Shown: positions 1 to 5,340 of the stretch, piece by piece
Layout: the number at the start of each line of letters is the position of its first letter
How positions within the stretch are numbered: position 1 is the first letter of the stretch
Assembly: GCA_030840415.1 (NCBI GenBank)
Contig: JAVEEO010000371.1
Span: 1-7,140 of the forward strand
Source of the DNA: Pseudonocardiales bacterium
Lineage (GTDB): Bacteria > Actinomycetota > Actinomycetes > Mycobacteriales > Jatrophihabitantaceae
Length of the DNA stretch: 7,140 nucleotides
Direction of reading: 5' to 3'
The notes under the pieces: model-generated
The model's database searches: none
What the model was told of the DNA's origin: nothing
The model's input: the letters and a program-made list of their open reading frames with translations, nothing else
Translations under genes and position numbers: made by a program

Positions 1-30
1 GCCGTCGGGCAGCTTCTCTTCTAAACCCAT
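1..30 (-). CDS. nuoB: NADH-quinone oxidoreductase subunit B (NuoB), N-terminal fragment cut by window edge
   Basis: Only the first ten codons lie in the window. They read MGLEEKLPDG from an ATG at 30-28, which closely resembles the usual start of actinobacterial NuoB (MGLEE-LP-G). NuoB is the peripheral-arm subunit of complex I that carries the terminal 4Fe-4S cluster N2 and passes electrons to menaquinone; none of the cluster-binding cysteines are in view. It follows nuoA on the same strand after a 60-base gap, the standard nuoA-nuoB order, so it is almost certainly cotranscribed. No strong Shine-Dalgarno sequence precedes the ATG; GAGA about 12 bases upstream is the best purine run. The identification rests on ten residues plus gene order. 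Confidence 0.82.
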   Translation of the reverse strand, partial: MGLEEKLPDG

Positions 31-90
31 GTCAGCGGGCCAATCTCTGCGTTGGACATCGGTGGTCGGGGCACCCTGGTTCGCTCCCGG

Positions 91-453
91 TCAGTCCCAG
101 TCCAAACCACCGCGACGCCATACGTAGGCGTAGGCGACGAACACGGTGGCGATGAACAGGAAGATCTCGACCAGGCCGAAGAGGCTCAACTCCCGGCTGG
201 CGACGGCGTAGGGGTAGAGGAAGATGATCTCGATGTCGAAGACGATGAACAGCATGGCGGTGAGGAAGTACTTCACCGGGAACCGGTTGGGTCCGGAGGC
301 CATCGGTGCCGGCTCGATGCCGCACTCGTAGAAGGCCAGCTTGGCCTTGTTGTACCGCTTCGGTCCGGTTACCGTCGCGATCACCACCGAGAACACCGCG
401 AACCCGAAGGCCAGCGCGAAGAGAACCACGATCGGCAGGTACTGCCCGAGCAT
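91..453 (-). CDS. nuoA: NADH-quinone oxidoreductase subunit A (NuoA)
   Basis: NuoA is a small membrane subunit of proton-pumping complex I, at the junction of the peripheral and membrane arms near the quinone site. The 120-residue product has three hydrophobic helices (about 5-27, 62-83 and 93-112). It carries the family signature YECGIEP at 42-48 in the loop after helix 1, and FDIEIIFLYP at 72-81 in helix 2, whose Asp73 and Glu75 are the conserved membrane acidic residues. The ATG at 453 was chosen over an in-frame start at 519 because GGGAGG lies 9 bases upstream and the protein then begins directly with helix 1 at family length. nuoB follows 60 bases downstream. The gene upstream is the geranylgeranyl reductase, 132 bases away, and that gap holds a candidate iron box. 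Nothing is truncated. Confidence 0.97.
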   Translation of the reverse strand: MLGQYLPIVVLFALAFGFAVFSVVIATVTGPKRYNKAKLAFYECGIEPAPMASGPNRFPVKYFLTAMLFIVFDIEIIFLYPYAVASRELSLFGLVEIFLFIATVFVAYAYVWRRGGLDWD

Positions 454-550
454 CGTCGCCTGCCTCCCTTCTGTCTTCGTCCGAGATATTTCTGGGCAAC
501 CAGCCCGCTTGACAGGCACCGATCACGTTAGTCGGCCTGGCGCGTCAGCC

Positions 551-569
551 ACTGGTTAGGCTTACCTAA
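551..569 (-). promoter_or_regulatory. Candidate IdeR/DtxR-type iron box upstream of nuoA
   Basis: Read on the minus strand the site is TTAGGTAAGCCTAACCAGT. It agrees with the degenerate DtxR/IdeR/DmdR consensus TWAGGTWAGSCTWACCTWA at 16 of 19 positions, with the first 16 bases all matching. It lies in the gap between the reductase stop and nuoA, about 100 bases upstream of the nuoA ATG. That suits a regulator of a nuoA-proximal promoter, but no convincing -35/-10 pair was found beside it. Binding by an IdeR homologue is an inference from the match. Confidence 0.55.
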
Positions 570-585
570 GCTCCTCATCGACGGG

Positions 586-1929
586 CTACCGCAGCGGCGG
601 CGTGATGCGGGTCAGCGCCGAGATGATCCGGTCGCTGGCATCGCCGTCGTGCGGATCGGTCAGGTTCGCCAACAACTTCAGCACGAATCTCATCAACCGC
701 GGGTGCGGCAGGCCGTGCCGGGTGCAGGCTCGCATCACCGCCGGCTGGCCGATCAGCTTCACGAAGGCGCCGCCGAGGCGGTAGTAGGCGCCCCATTCGG
801 CGGCCATCGCGGCCGGGTAGCCGGCCAGCGCCCGCTCCCGGGCCGGGCCCGCCGGGCGGGCCAGCGCCTGCACCACAGCCTCGGCGGCGAACTTGCCCGA
901 CTCCATCGCGTACGGGATGCCCTCGCCGTTGAACGGGTTCACCGAGCCGCCCGAGTCGCCCACCAGCAGCACGCCGTCGCGGTAGTGCGGCGTCCGGTTG
1001 AAGCCCATCGGCAGGCCGGCGCCCTGGGTCGGGCACAGCGCGTTCTGCTCGCGCAGCCCCCACTCGGCCGGGGTGTTGTCCAGCCAACTGGTCAGCAGCG
1101 CCCGGTAGTTGGTCTTCTGGAAGCCCGCGCTCGAGTTCAGCACGCCCAGGCCGACGTTCACCGAGCCGTCGCCCATGCCGAAGATCCAGCCGTAGCCGGG
1201 CAGCAGCTTGGCGTCGTCGGCTCCGGGCGGGCCGTCCCACAGCTCCAGCCAGGACTCCAGGTAGTCGTCGTGGGTGCGCGGGCTGGTGTAGTAGCGGCGC
1301 ACCGCCACCCCCATCGGACGCCGGTCGTTGCGCTGCAGGCCCAGCGACAGCGCGAACCGGCCGGACACCCCGTCGCAGGCCAGCACGATCGGCGCCCGGT
1401 AGGAGCGCTCGACCCGGCCCGACCTGTCAGCTCCGGACAAAGCCTGCACCCCGACCACCCGGCCCTGCTTGCTCAGCAGCGGCGCGGTCACCGAGGTCTG
1501 CTCGTGCAGCCGGGCGCCGGCCTTGACCGCGTGCCGCACCAGCAACTGGTCGAGGTCAGCGCGCGGCCGGACCAGGCCGTAGTCGGGGAACGAGGCGAGC
1601 TGGGGCCAGTCCAGCTCCAGCCGCATCCCGCCGCCGATCACCCGCAGGCCCTTGTTGTGCAGCCAGCCGGCGGCTTCGCTGACGTCGATGCCGAGCTCGA
1701 CCAGGGCCCGGGTGCCGCGCGGGGTCAGCCCGTCGCCGCAGACCTTGTCGCGGGGAAAGGAGGTCTTCTCCAGCAGCAGCACGTCCAGGCCCGAGGTGGC
1801 CATCCAGTACGCGGCGGCCGATCCGGACGGGCCGGCACCCACCACGATCACGTCGGCGTCGTAGTGGTCGTCCTCGAGCGGTTCGGCAGCAGCGGACAGG
1901 GGGTGCGAGCCTTCGGCGATCGTCGTCAT
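586..1929 (-). CDS. Geranylgeranyl reductase-family FAD-dependent oxidoreductase (probable menaquinone side-chain reductase)
   Basis: This is a 447-residue flavoprotein of the geranylgeranyl reductase family, which saturates isoprenoid chains; in actinobacteria the best-known role is reducing the menaquinone side chain (MenJ type). Visible elements are the FAD Rossmann motif GAGPSG at 31-36, the ribose-binding Glu54 at the end of strand 2, the family signature FPRDKVCGDGL at 58-68, the CDGVSG turn near 185-190, and the second FAD motif GDSGG with NPFNGEGI at 324-338. ATG 1929 was chosen because GAAGGGG ends 5 bases upstream; an upstream GTG at 1995 would start inside a palindromic operator and add 22 atypical residues. 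It lies 132 bases before nuoA on the same strand, so its product probably works on the quinone that complex I reduces. Substrate is inferred from family and context; related members act on chlorophyll or archaeal lipids. Confidence 0.88.
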   Translation of the reverse strand: MTTIAEGSHPLSAAAEPLEDDHYDADVIVVGAGPSGSAAAYWMATSGLDVLLLEKTSFPRDKVCGDGLTPRGTRALVELGIDVSEAAGWLHNKGLRVIGGGMRLELDWPQLASFPDYGLVRPRADLDQLLVRHAVKAGARLHEQTSVTAPLLSKQGRVVGVQALSGADRSGRVERSYRAPIVLACDGVSGRFALSLGLQRNDRRPMGVAVRRYYTSPRTHDDYLESWLELWDGPPGADDAKLLPGYGWIFGMGDGSVNVGLGVLNSSAGFQKTNYRALLTSWLDNTPAEWGLREQNALCPTQGAGLPMGFNRTPHYRDGVLLVGDSGGSVNPFNGEGIPYAMESGKFAAEAVVQALARPAGPARERALAGYPAAMAAEWGAYYRLGGAFVKLIGQPAVMRACTRHGLPHPRLMRFVLKLLANLTDPHDGDASDRIISALTRITPPLR

Positions 1930-1979
1930 CGCGGCCCCTTCGGCTCGGCGGCAGGTACTGACACGTGGCGGGCAGGAGT

Positions 1980-1997
1980 TCGTGAAAACTTTCACGA
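1980..1997. promoter_or_regulatory. Candidate Rex-type (NADH/NAD+ responsive) operator upstream of the reductase-nuo block
   Basis: The site TCGTGAAAACTTTCACGA is an 18-base inverted repeat with 8-bp arms and a 2-base centre. After one mismatch on each side, two further complementary pairs extend it to 1977-2000. It contains the Rex core GTGAA-N4-TTCAC exactly, with C/G in place of T/A just outside the core. It lies 50 bases upstream of the reductase ATG and 66 bases before the divergent UVR-domain gene, so it could act on either. A -10-like TAGACT on the minus strand ends about 12 bases before it, which would put the site near the transcription start. Rex is known to control nuo and cytochrome bd genes in Streptomyces. 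A GntR- or TetR-family operator is the alternative. Confidence 0.5.
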
Positions 1998-2063
1998 GCT
2001 GCTGGTTCCAGTCTAAGCATGGGTTAAGCCGGCTGCCGCCCGGCGGGCACCCCTCCCCCTACG

Positions 2064-2468
2064 ATGACGGGCATGAGCGACGCCGACGGCACCGGGGTAC
2101 CGGCCGGATCGGGGCGGGCCCGCGACCTGGTCGGCCGGCGACGGCAGCGCCCGGTCCCTGAGACCGGCCGGGTGCACCACCTGGGAGCGGCACCGGCGGT
2201 GATGCCGGTGCTGGGCGAGGACAAGCCCGCCGAGCCTGCCGAGGAAACCGGGACTGCGGCGACCGCTCCAGCCGCCGTGCCCGGCTCGACCCGGACCGCG
2301 GCGGTGCAGCTCGCCTCCCGGACCCGCTGGGAGCTCGAGCAACTGCTGGCCGAACTGCAGGCCGAGATGGCCGGCGCCGCCGGCGCACTGGACTTCGAGA
2401 CCGCCGCCCGGCTGCGCGACGAGGTGGCCCGGGTACAGGCCGAGCTGGACCGGCGACCGACCGGCTGA
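2064..2468 (+). CDS. Small UVR (UvrB/UvrC motif) domain protein
   Basis: The 134-residue product has a basic, Pro/Gly/Ala-rich and probably disordered N-terminal two-thirds (RRRQR at 25-29, Ala/Pro/Glu-rich 52-75). It ends in a helical hairpin at about 88-128 that reads as a UVR domain, with the hallmark DFETAARLRDEV at 110-121. In UvrB and UvrC this roughly 35-residue coiled coil mediates the UvrB-UvrC contact during nucleotide excision repair; UVR domains also occur in Clp-associated and McsA-like proteins. Here the domain stands alone: no helicase or nuclease motifs are present, so it could be an adaptor or a UvrB C-terminal paralogue. The start may be ATG 2064 or ATG 2073; neither has a clear Shine-Dalgarno sequence (the upstream bases are pyrimidine-rich), and an in-frame stop lies about 42 bases upstream. 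It is divergent from the reductase. Function unknown. Confidence 0.75.
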   Translation: MTGMSDADGTGVPAGSGRARDLVGRRRQRPVPETGRVHHLGAAPAVMPVLGEDKPAEPAEETGTAATAPAAVPGSTRTAAVQLASRTRWELEQLLAELQAEMAGAAGALDFETAARLRDEVARVQAELDRRPTG

Positions 2469-2471
2469 CAG

Positions 2472-2485
2472 CTTGTGGCCACAAG
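2472..2485. repeat. Perfect 14-bp palindrome CTTGTGGCCACAAG between the UVR and hydrolase genes
   Basis: The palindrome begins 3 bases after the UVR-gene stop codon. As RNA it gives only a 5-bp stem with a GGCC loop and no U-tract, so it would be a weak terminator. As DNA it sits at roughly the -35 distance from a -10-like GATACT at 2500-2505 and could be an operator for the downstream hydrolase. No regulator is assigned. Confidence 0.35.
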
Positions 2486-2499
2486 TTTGAGCCACATTT

Positions 2500-2567
2500 G
2501 ATACTAGGAAAAACCGGACAGAACTGGTAGTCATGTCCCCACGGGGGTCCTACTTCTCTCTGTCCGG
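2500..2567 (+). promoter_or_regulatory. Putative promoter and structured 5' leader of the SGNH hydrolase
   Basis: A -10-like GATACT (2500-2505) predicts a start near 2512; no good -35 element is visible. The leader then contains the inverted repeat CCGGACAGA (2514-2522) / TCTGTCCGG (2559-2567). Nested inside are GTAG (2527-2530) with CTAC (2550-2553), and CCCC (2537-2540) with GGGG (2544-2547). The outer 3' arm contains the first two G residues of the GGAGG ribosome binding site (2566-2570), so the fold would partly hide it. No known riboswitch class was recognised. Confidence 0.4.
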
Positions 2568-2577
2568 AGGACTTACC

Positions 2578-3381
2578 GTGCTCAATCCCAGATTCAGGCC
2601 ACGGCTGCTGACCGCTGCCGTCGGCTCCGTGCTCGCGCTCGCCATGACGGTGCTGCTCACAGCACCGGCCGACGCCATCACCGGTGGTTACGTCGCCCTG
2701 GGCGACTCGTACTCCTCCGGCGTGGGCAGCGGCAGCGAGTCCGGCAGCTGCCTGCAGAGCCCGACCGCGTACCCGGGGCTGTGGAACGCCGCCCACCATC
2801 CGAGCTCCTACCGGATGGTGGCCTGCTCCGGAGCCAAGACCACCGACGTCAACGCCAACCAGCTGTCGGCGCTCAGCTCCTCGACCGGCCTGGTCAGCAT
2901 CACCATCGGCGGCAACGACGTCGGCTTCTCCAACATCATGACCACCTGCGTGCTCTACAGCGAGTCCGACTGCGTCGCCGCGGTGAACAAGGCCGAGGCG
3001 TTCGCCAACGCCAACCTGGCCAACCTGCTCAACGTCACCTACAACGGCATCCGCAGCCACGCCCCGAACGCCCGGGTGGTCGTGCTGTCCTACCCGGTCT
3101 TCTACCAGTTGGGGGTCTGGTACTGCATCGGGCTGAGCGAGACCTCCCGGGCCAAGCTCGACGAGGGCATCAACCTGGTCGACAACATCACCAAGACCGC
3201 CGCCACCAGTCACGGCTTCAGCTTCGCCGACGTGCGAAGTGCTTTCGTCGGCCACCAGCTCTGCTCCAGCGACAAGTGGCTGCACTCGCTGAACTACACC
3301 GACCTCACCGAGTCCTACCACCCGACCGCGGCCGGCCAGTCTGGCGGCTACCTGCCGGTGTTCACCTCGGCCGCCGGCTGA
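2578..3381 (+). CDS. Secreted SGNH/GDSL-family lipase or esterase
   Basis: This is a 267-residue exported serine esterase of the Streptomyces-type SGNH hydrolase group. GTG 2578 is the start: GGAGG lies 7 bases upstream and translation opens directly with a signal peptide (Arg-rich 5-9, hydrophobic core about 10-29, probable Sec cleavage after ADA at 31-33). The SGNH blocks are GDSYSSG at 42-48 (nucleophile Ser44), ACSGA at 82-86 (oxyanion Gly85), GGND at 111-114 (Asn113) and ESYHPTAAGQ at 245-254 (catalytic His248). Glu245 occupies the place of the Asp in the usual DxxH motif. Six cysteines in the mature part (58, 83, 124, 132 and two later) fit three disulfides as in secreted relatives. The mature protein should hydrolyse ester bonds outside the cell; the substrate is unknown. 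A hairpin leader precedes it and a strong terminator follows 17 bases after the stop. Confidence 0.93.
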   Translation: MLNPRFRPRLLTAAVGSVLALAMTVLLTAPADAITGGYVALGDSYSSGVGSGSESGSCLQSPTAYPGLWNAAHHPSSYRMVACSGAKTTDVNANQLSALSSSTGLVSITIGGNDVGFSNIMTTCVLYSESDCVAAVNKAEAFANANLANLLNVTYNGIRSHAPNARVVVLSYPVFYQLGVWYCIGLSETSRAKLDEGINLVDNITKTAATSHGFSFADVRSAFVGHQLCSSDKWLHSLNYTDLTESYHPTAAGQSGGYLPVFTSAAG

Positions 3382-3397
3382 GTCCAGCCCTGAACGG

Positions 3398-3435
3398 CGC
3401 GCCGGCGCCCGTCTGAGGGGACGGGTGCCGGCGCG
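3398..3435. terminator. Strong, probably bidirectional terminator between convergent genes
   Basis: A 16-bp stem (3398-3413 with 3420-3435) has a single G·U pair and a 6-base loop, followed on the plus strand by TTCTC. It lies 17 bases after the hydrolase stop and 8 bases beyond the Lrp stop on the opposite strand. The stem is nearly all G/C; the plus-strand U-tract is short, as is common in actinomycetes. Confidence 0.85.
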
Positions 3436-3443
3436 TTCTCGTG

Positions 3444-3944
3444 TCAGCGGGCGCCGGTGCGGCTCGCCGGCGGCACCTCGGCCGCTTCCAGCAGCTCCAC
3501 CGGGCGGTGCTGCACCAGCCTGGTCAGCGCGATCACCGATGTCGAGCGGGCCACCCCCGGGATCTGGGAGACCTCCAGCAGCACCCGCTGGAGGTCCTCG
3601 TGCGAGCTGGCGGCCAGCCGGCAGTGCACGTCACCGGGGCCGGTGGTGGCGTAGGCCTCGACCACCGACGGGATGCCGGCCATCGCGGCGGTCACCTCGG
3701 CCAGCCTCCCCTGGGCGATCTCCAGGGTCGCGAAGGCGAGCACCGGGTAGCCGGCGGCGGCCAGGTCGACGTCCGGCCCGTAGCCGGAGACCACCCCATC
3801 GCGTTCCAGGCGTTCCAGCCGGGCCTGGATGGTCGCTCGCGACACCTGCAGCAGCCGGGACAGCTCGAGGTAGCCGGCCCGCGGGGTGTCACGCAGCGCG
3901 ACCAGGATGGCCACGTCCAGCGAATCGAGTTCCCGCCTAGCCAT
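3444..3944 (-). CDS. Lrp/AsnC-family transcriptional regulator
   Basis: A 166-residue feast/famine regulator. The N-terminal helix-turn-helix spans about 7-52, with LDSLDVAIL and the recognition-helix region VSRATIQARLERLERDG at 34-50. The C-terminal RAM ligand-binding and oligomerisation domain spans about 67-143, with a TGPGDVHCRL segment at 101-110 in the effector-pocket region. Length is typical. ATG 3944 was chosen because AGGAGG lies 7 bases upstream; an in-frame GTG at 3965 precedes that site. AsnC-type regulators often sit beside HPPD genes in actinomycetes and are presumed to sense aromatic or branched amino acids. Here it and hppD share a strand but are separated by the HEPN/MNT module, so control of hppD is inferred from family context. 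The C-terminal 20 residues are low-complexity. Confidence 0.93.
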   Translation of the reverse strand: MARRELDSLDVAILVALRDTPRAGYLELSRLLQVSRATIQARLERLERDGVVSGYGPDVDLAAAGYPVLAFATLEIAQGRLAEVTAAMAGIPSVVEAYATTGPGDVHCRLAASSHEDLQRVLLEVSQIPGVARSTSVIALTRLVQHRPVELLEAAEVPPASRTGAR

Positions 3945-3972
3945 TTTGCGACCTCCTACCGACACCTGCTGA

Positions 3973-4170
3973 GTCCAGAGTCGAATTCACCGATGTGGGC
4001 GTGGACGTGACGCACCCCAGCGAGCCTCGCCCCCCACCTCCGAACCCGCCCGGTTCGTCAACCTCGCCTACCAGGGCACGTTACGGTTCCGCTACGGCTT
4101 CGACTCCGGGTCCACGAACCCCTGGGCTGTCGGCTTGCTGTCATCAGAAGTGACCGAGTTGGTCGAGTAG
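3973..4170 (+). pseudogene. Possible coding remnant: open frame with coding-like base use but no start codon
   Basis: The 199-base gap upstream of the Lrp gene contains a plus-strand frame open from just after TGA 3970-3972 to TAG 4168-4170. From about 4030 to the HEPN stop, nearly every codon ends in G or C. It reads as a protein-like stretch rich in Tyr/Phe/Gly, for example FVNLAYQGTLRFRYGFDSG, then NPWAVGLL. There is no ATG or GTG in frame and no ribosome binding site, and the last 27 bases overlap the HEPN gene. It could be the 3' end of a gene broken when the cassette arrived, or chance in high-GC DNA. I do not recognise the peptide. No other gene is supported in this gap, which should also hold the Lrp promoter. 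Confidence 0.2.
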
Positions 4171-4599
4171 ACCCTGGGCTGCGGTGATGATGGCCTGAAC
4201 GTGCTGAACCGCTTCAGCGGCCTCCTCGCTCGTGGCCTCGTCACCCGGGCGCTCCGGATACTCCAGTTCATTACGACGCCTCCGCAGTGCGCCGAAGGTA
4301 CGCAAGCCCGGGCCGAACTGCGCCTGGGCGGCTTTCTCGACGGCGTAATGACCACCCCTTGTCGTGGGACGTAGTCCTTGGTGAGCCAGCAGAGCGGTCA
4401 GTGCTTGGCGAGCGGCGTCGTAGGCGAGCACGTAAGCGGAATCCGGGTCGCGCTCGACAACGGACCGTGCGGTTTCCAGCGTGACAACCGCCTTCTTCAG
4501 CAAGCGAGCACCGTTCGCGGCAGCGCCAGTGAGTTTCTGCAGGTCCCCGGCCGCGATCAGGGTTTCCACCTCAGCCTCGCCGCGCTTCCACCGGGCCAT
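4144..4599 (-). CDS. HEPN-domain protein (probable toxin/RNase-like partner of an MNT protein)
   Basis: The 151-residue all-helical protein reads as a HEPN domain of the type common in actinobacteria (SAV_6107-like). A helical segment DSAYVLAYDAARQALTALL spans 53-71, then LRPTTRGGHYAVEKA at 76-90, then the signature LRRRRNELEYP at 105-115. HEPN proteins are usually RNases with an R-X4-6-H motif. Here the aligned RX4HXY motif is Arg107-X4-Leu112-X-Tyr114: the catalytic His is replaced by Leu, while the Tyr that is AMP-modified by MntA in the HepT/MntA pair is kept. Its ATG overlaps the stop of the upstream nucleotidyltransferase gene (TGATG), so the two are translationally coupled. Two stops in a row (TGATGA) end it. 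Codon use is less G/C-biased than in neighbouring genes. Toxin, inactive partner or accessory factor are all possible. Confidence 0.82.
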   Translation of the reverse strand: MARWKRGEAEVETLIAAGDLQKLTGAAANGARLLKKAVVTLETARSVVERDPDSAYVLAYDAARQALTALLAHQGLRPTTRGGHYAVEKAAQAQFGPGLRTFGALRRRRNELEYPERPGDEATSEEAAEAVQHVQAIITAAQGLLDQLGHF

Positions 4600-5192
4600 C
4601 AGGTCTGCACCGATCCAGGCGCGTCCAGCACGACGGTGTGGGCCGACGCCTTGATCTGCACGACCAAGGCATCGGCAGGGTCAGACCATTGCTTGGCGGA
4701 GCGGACGACCGGATTGACCTCGATGCCGAGCCTTGCCTGCGCCCGATCCGCAGCGTCGTAAAGGTCGGCGCGGTCGACCTTGCCCACGACGAGTACGTCG
4801 ATATCGTGCGGCGGTGGTCCGGTCTCGCCGGCATACCGGGCGGCCCACGATCCGAAAATCACCACCTGCTCGGCACCATGGATGGCGAACTCCTCGGCGA
4901 CAACGGACTTCGGGCCGAAGGTAGCCTGCAGGAGCTGAGTGAGCGCAGGTGCCGCCGGATGACCGGTGTTGGCACGTACAAGCCGATTTCGACCAAGAGA
5001 ACGGCTGGTTATCAGGCCGGCCTTGTCCAGGCGGACCACTTCGCGGTGCAGGGTGGACAGCGGCACGCTCAAGCGCTCGGCAAGATCACTTACACCGAAC
5101 TCCTGATCCGGATGCAGCAAGAGCCACATCAGCAACTCGGCCTGATGCTGTGACCTGAATACTGGCAGCAGGGCTGGCCCTTCGCTACGCAT
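4599..5192 (-). CDS. Winged-helix / minimal nucleotidyltransferase (MNT) fusion, putative antitoxin and autoregulator
   Basis: The 197-residue protein has two parts. Residues about 15-72 form an ArsR-like winged helix (SDLAERLSVPLSTLHREVVR at 35-54 as the HTH, then a wing with GRNRLVRAN). Residues about 95-190 form a minimal nucleotidyltransferase with GSW at 114-116, the paired acidic motif DID at 130-132 (GS-X14-DxD) and a candidate third acidic residue at Glu158. Such enzymes transfer nucleotides to partner HEPN proteins to neutralise them. ATG 5192 is preferred: a good -10 TATATA ends 8 bases upstream, so the transcript would be nearly leaderless, whereas the longer start at ATG 5216 falls between the -35 and -10. 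A 22-bp palindrome covers the -35, which suggests autorepression by its own winged helix. The stop overlaps the HEPN start. Confidence 0.87.
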   Translation of the reverse strand: MRSEGPALLPVFRSQHQAELLMWLLLHPDQEFGVSDLAERLSVPLSTLHREVVRLDKAGLITSRSLGRNRLVRANTGHPAAPALTQLLQATFGPKSVVAEEFAIHGAEQVVIFGSWAARYAGETGPPPHDIDVLVVGKVDRADLYDAADRAQARLGIEVNPVVRSAKQWSDPADALVVQIKASAHTVVLDAPGSVQT

Positions 5193-5200
5193 AACTGAAA

Positions 5201-5230
5201 TATATATCCCGACCATCGGTAGCGTTGCAA
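5201..5230 (-). promoter_or_regulatory. Promoter of the MNT-HEPN operon
   Basis: On the minus strand, TTGCAA (5230-5225) is followed after 18 bases by TATATA (5206-5201), then TTTCAGTT and the ATG at 5192. The AT-rich -10 stands out sharply from the surrounding GC-rich DNA. Transcription should begin within a few bases of the ATG, giving a leaderless or nearly leaderless message. Confidence 0.65.
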
Positions 5231-5238
5231 CGCTACCG
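5217..5238. repeat. Perfect 22-bp palindrome, probable operator of the MNT-HEPN operon
   Basis: The half-site is CGGTAGCGTTG, and the other half is its exact reverse complement with no spacer. The centre contains the proposed -35 hexamer TTGCAA, so a bound dimer would block RNA polymerase. The most economical candidate binder is the winged-helix domain of the MNT protein encoded immediately downstream, a common toxin-antitoxin arrangement. Binding is inferred. Confidence 0.7.
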
Positions 5239-5273
5239 CGTTACGCACCAGGACGGTTACAAGGCCGTCAACC

Positions 5274-5309
5274 GATGAGGGCCAGACGCCTCGGCATCTG
5301 GCCCTCATC
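5274..5309 (-). terminator. Terminator-like hairpin downstream of hppD
   Basis: A perfect 13-bp inverted repeat, GATGAGGGCCAGA (5274-5286) with TCTGGCCCTCATC (5297-5309), encloses a 10-base loop. It lies 47 bases past the hppD stop and upstream of the MNT promoter, so it insulates the two operons. There is no clear U-tract on the minus strand. Confidence 0.75.
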
Positions 5310-5340
5310 TGACAGAAGGCAGCCCGATCTGACTACCGGA

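Noticed and set aside
519..545. TTGACA on the plus strand at 519-524 as a promoter
   Set aside because: No -10 element lies at a suitable distance, and it would read toward the 3' end of the oppositely transcribed reductase.
1930..1995. Upstream GTG start for the reductase
   Set aside because: It lies inside the 18-bp palindrome, adds 22 residues unlike the family and has no ribosome binding site as good as that of ATG 1929.
649..2016. Long plus-strand open frame opposite the reductase
   Set aside because: It is the mirror of the reductase gene in high-GC DNA; the product is rich in His/Arg/Gln/Val with no domain and the minus-strand frame has clear FAD motifs.
2533..2577. Upstream ATG start for the SGNH hydrolase
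   Set aside because: It would put the GGAGG site and the leader hairpin inside the coding region and place 15 extra residues before a standard signal peptide.
5193..5216. Upstream ATG start for the MNT protein
   Set aside because: It falls between the proposed -35 and -10 elements and directly abuts the palindrome, so the transcript would not contain it.
4056..5273. 8-bp direct repeat CGTCAACC at 4056-4063 and 5266-5273 as target-site duplication flanking the cassette
   Set aside because: Eight matching bases can easily arise by chance across flanks of this size, and there are no terminal inverted repeats or transposase to support transposition.
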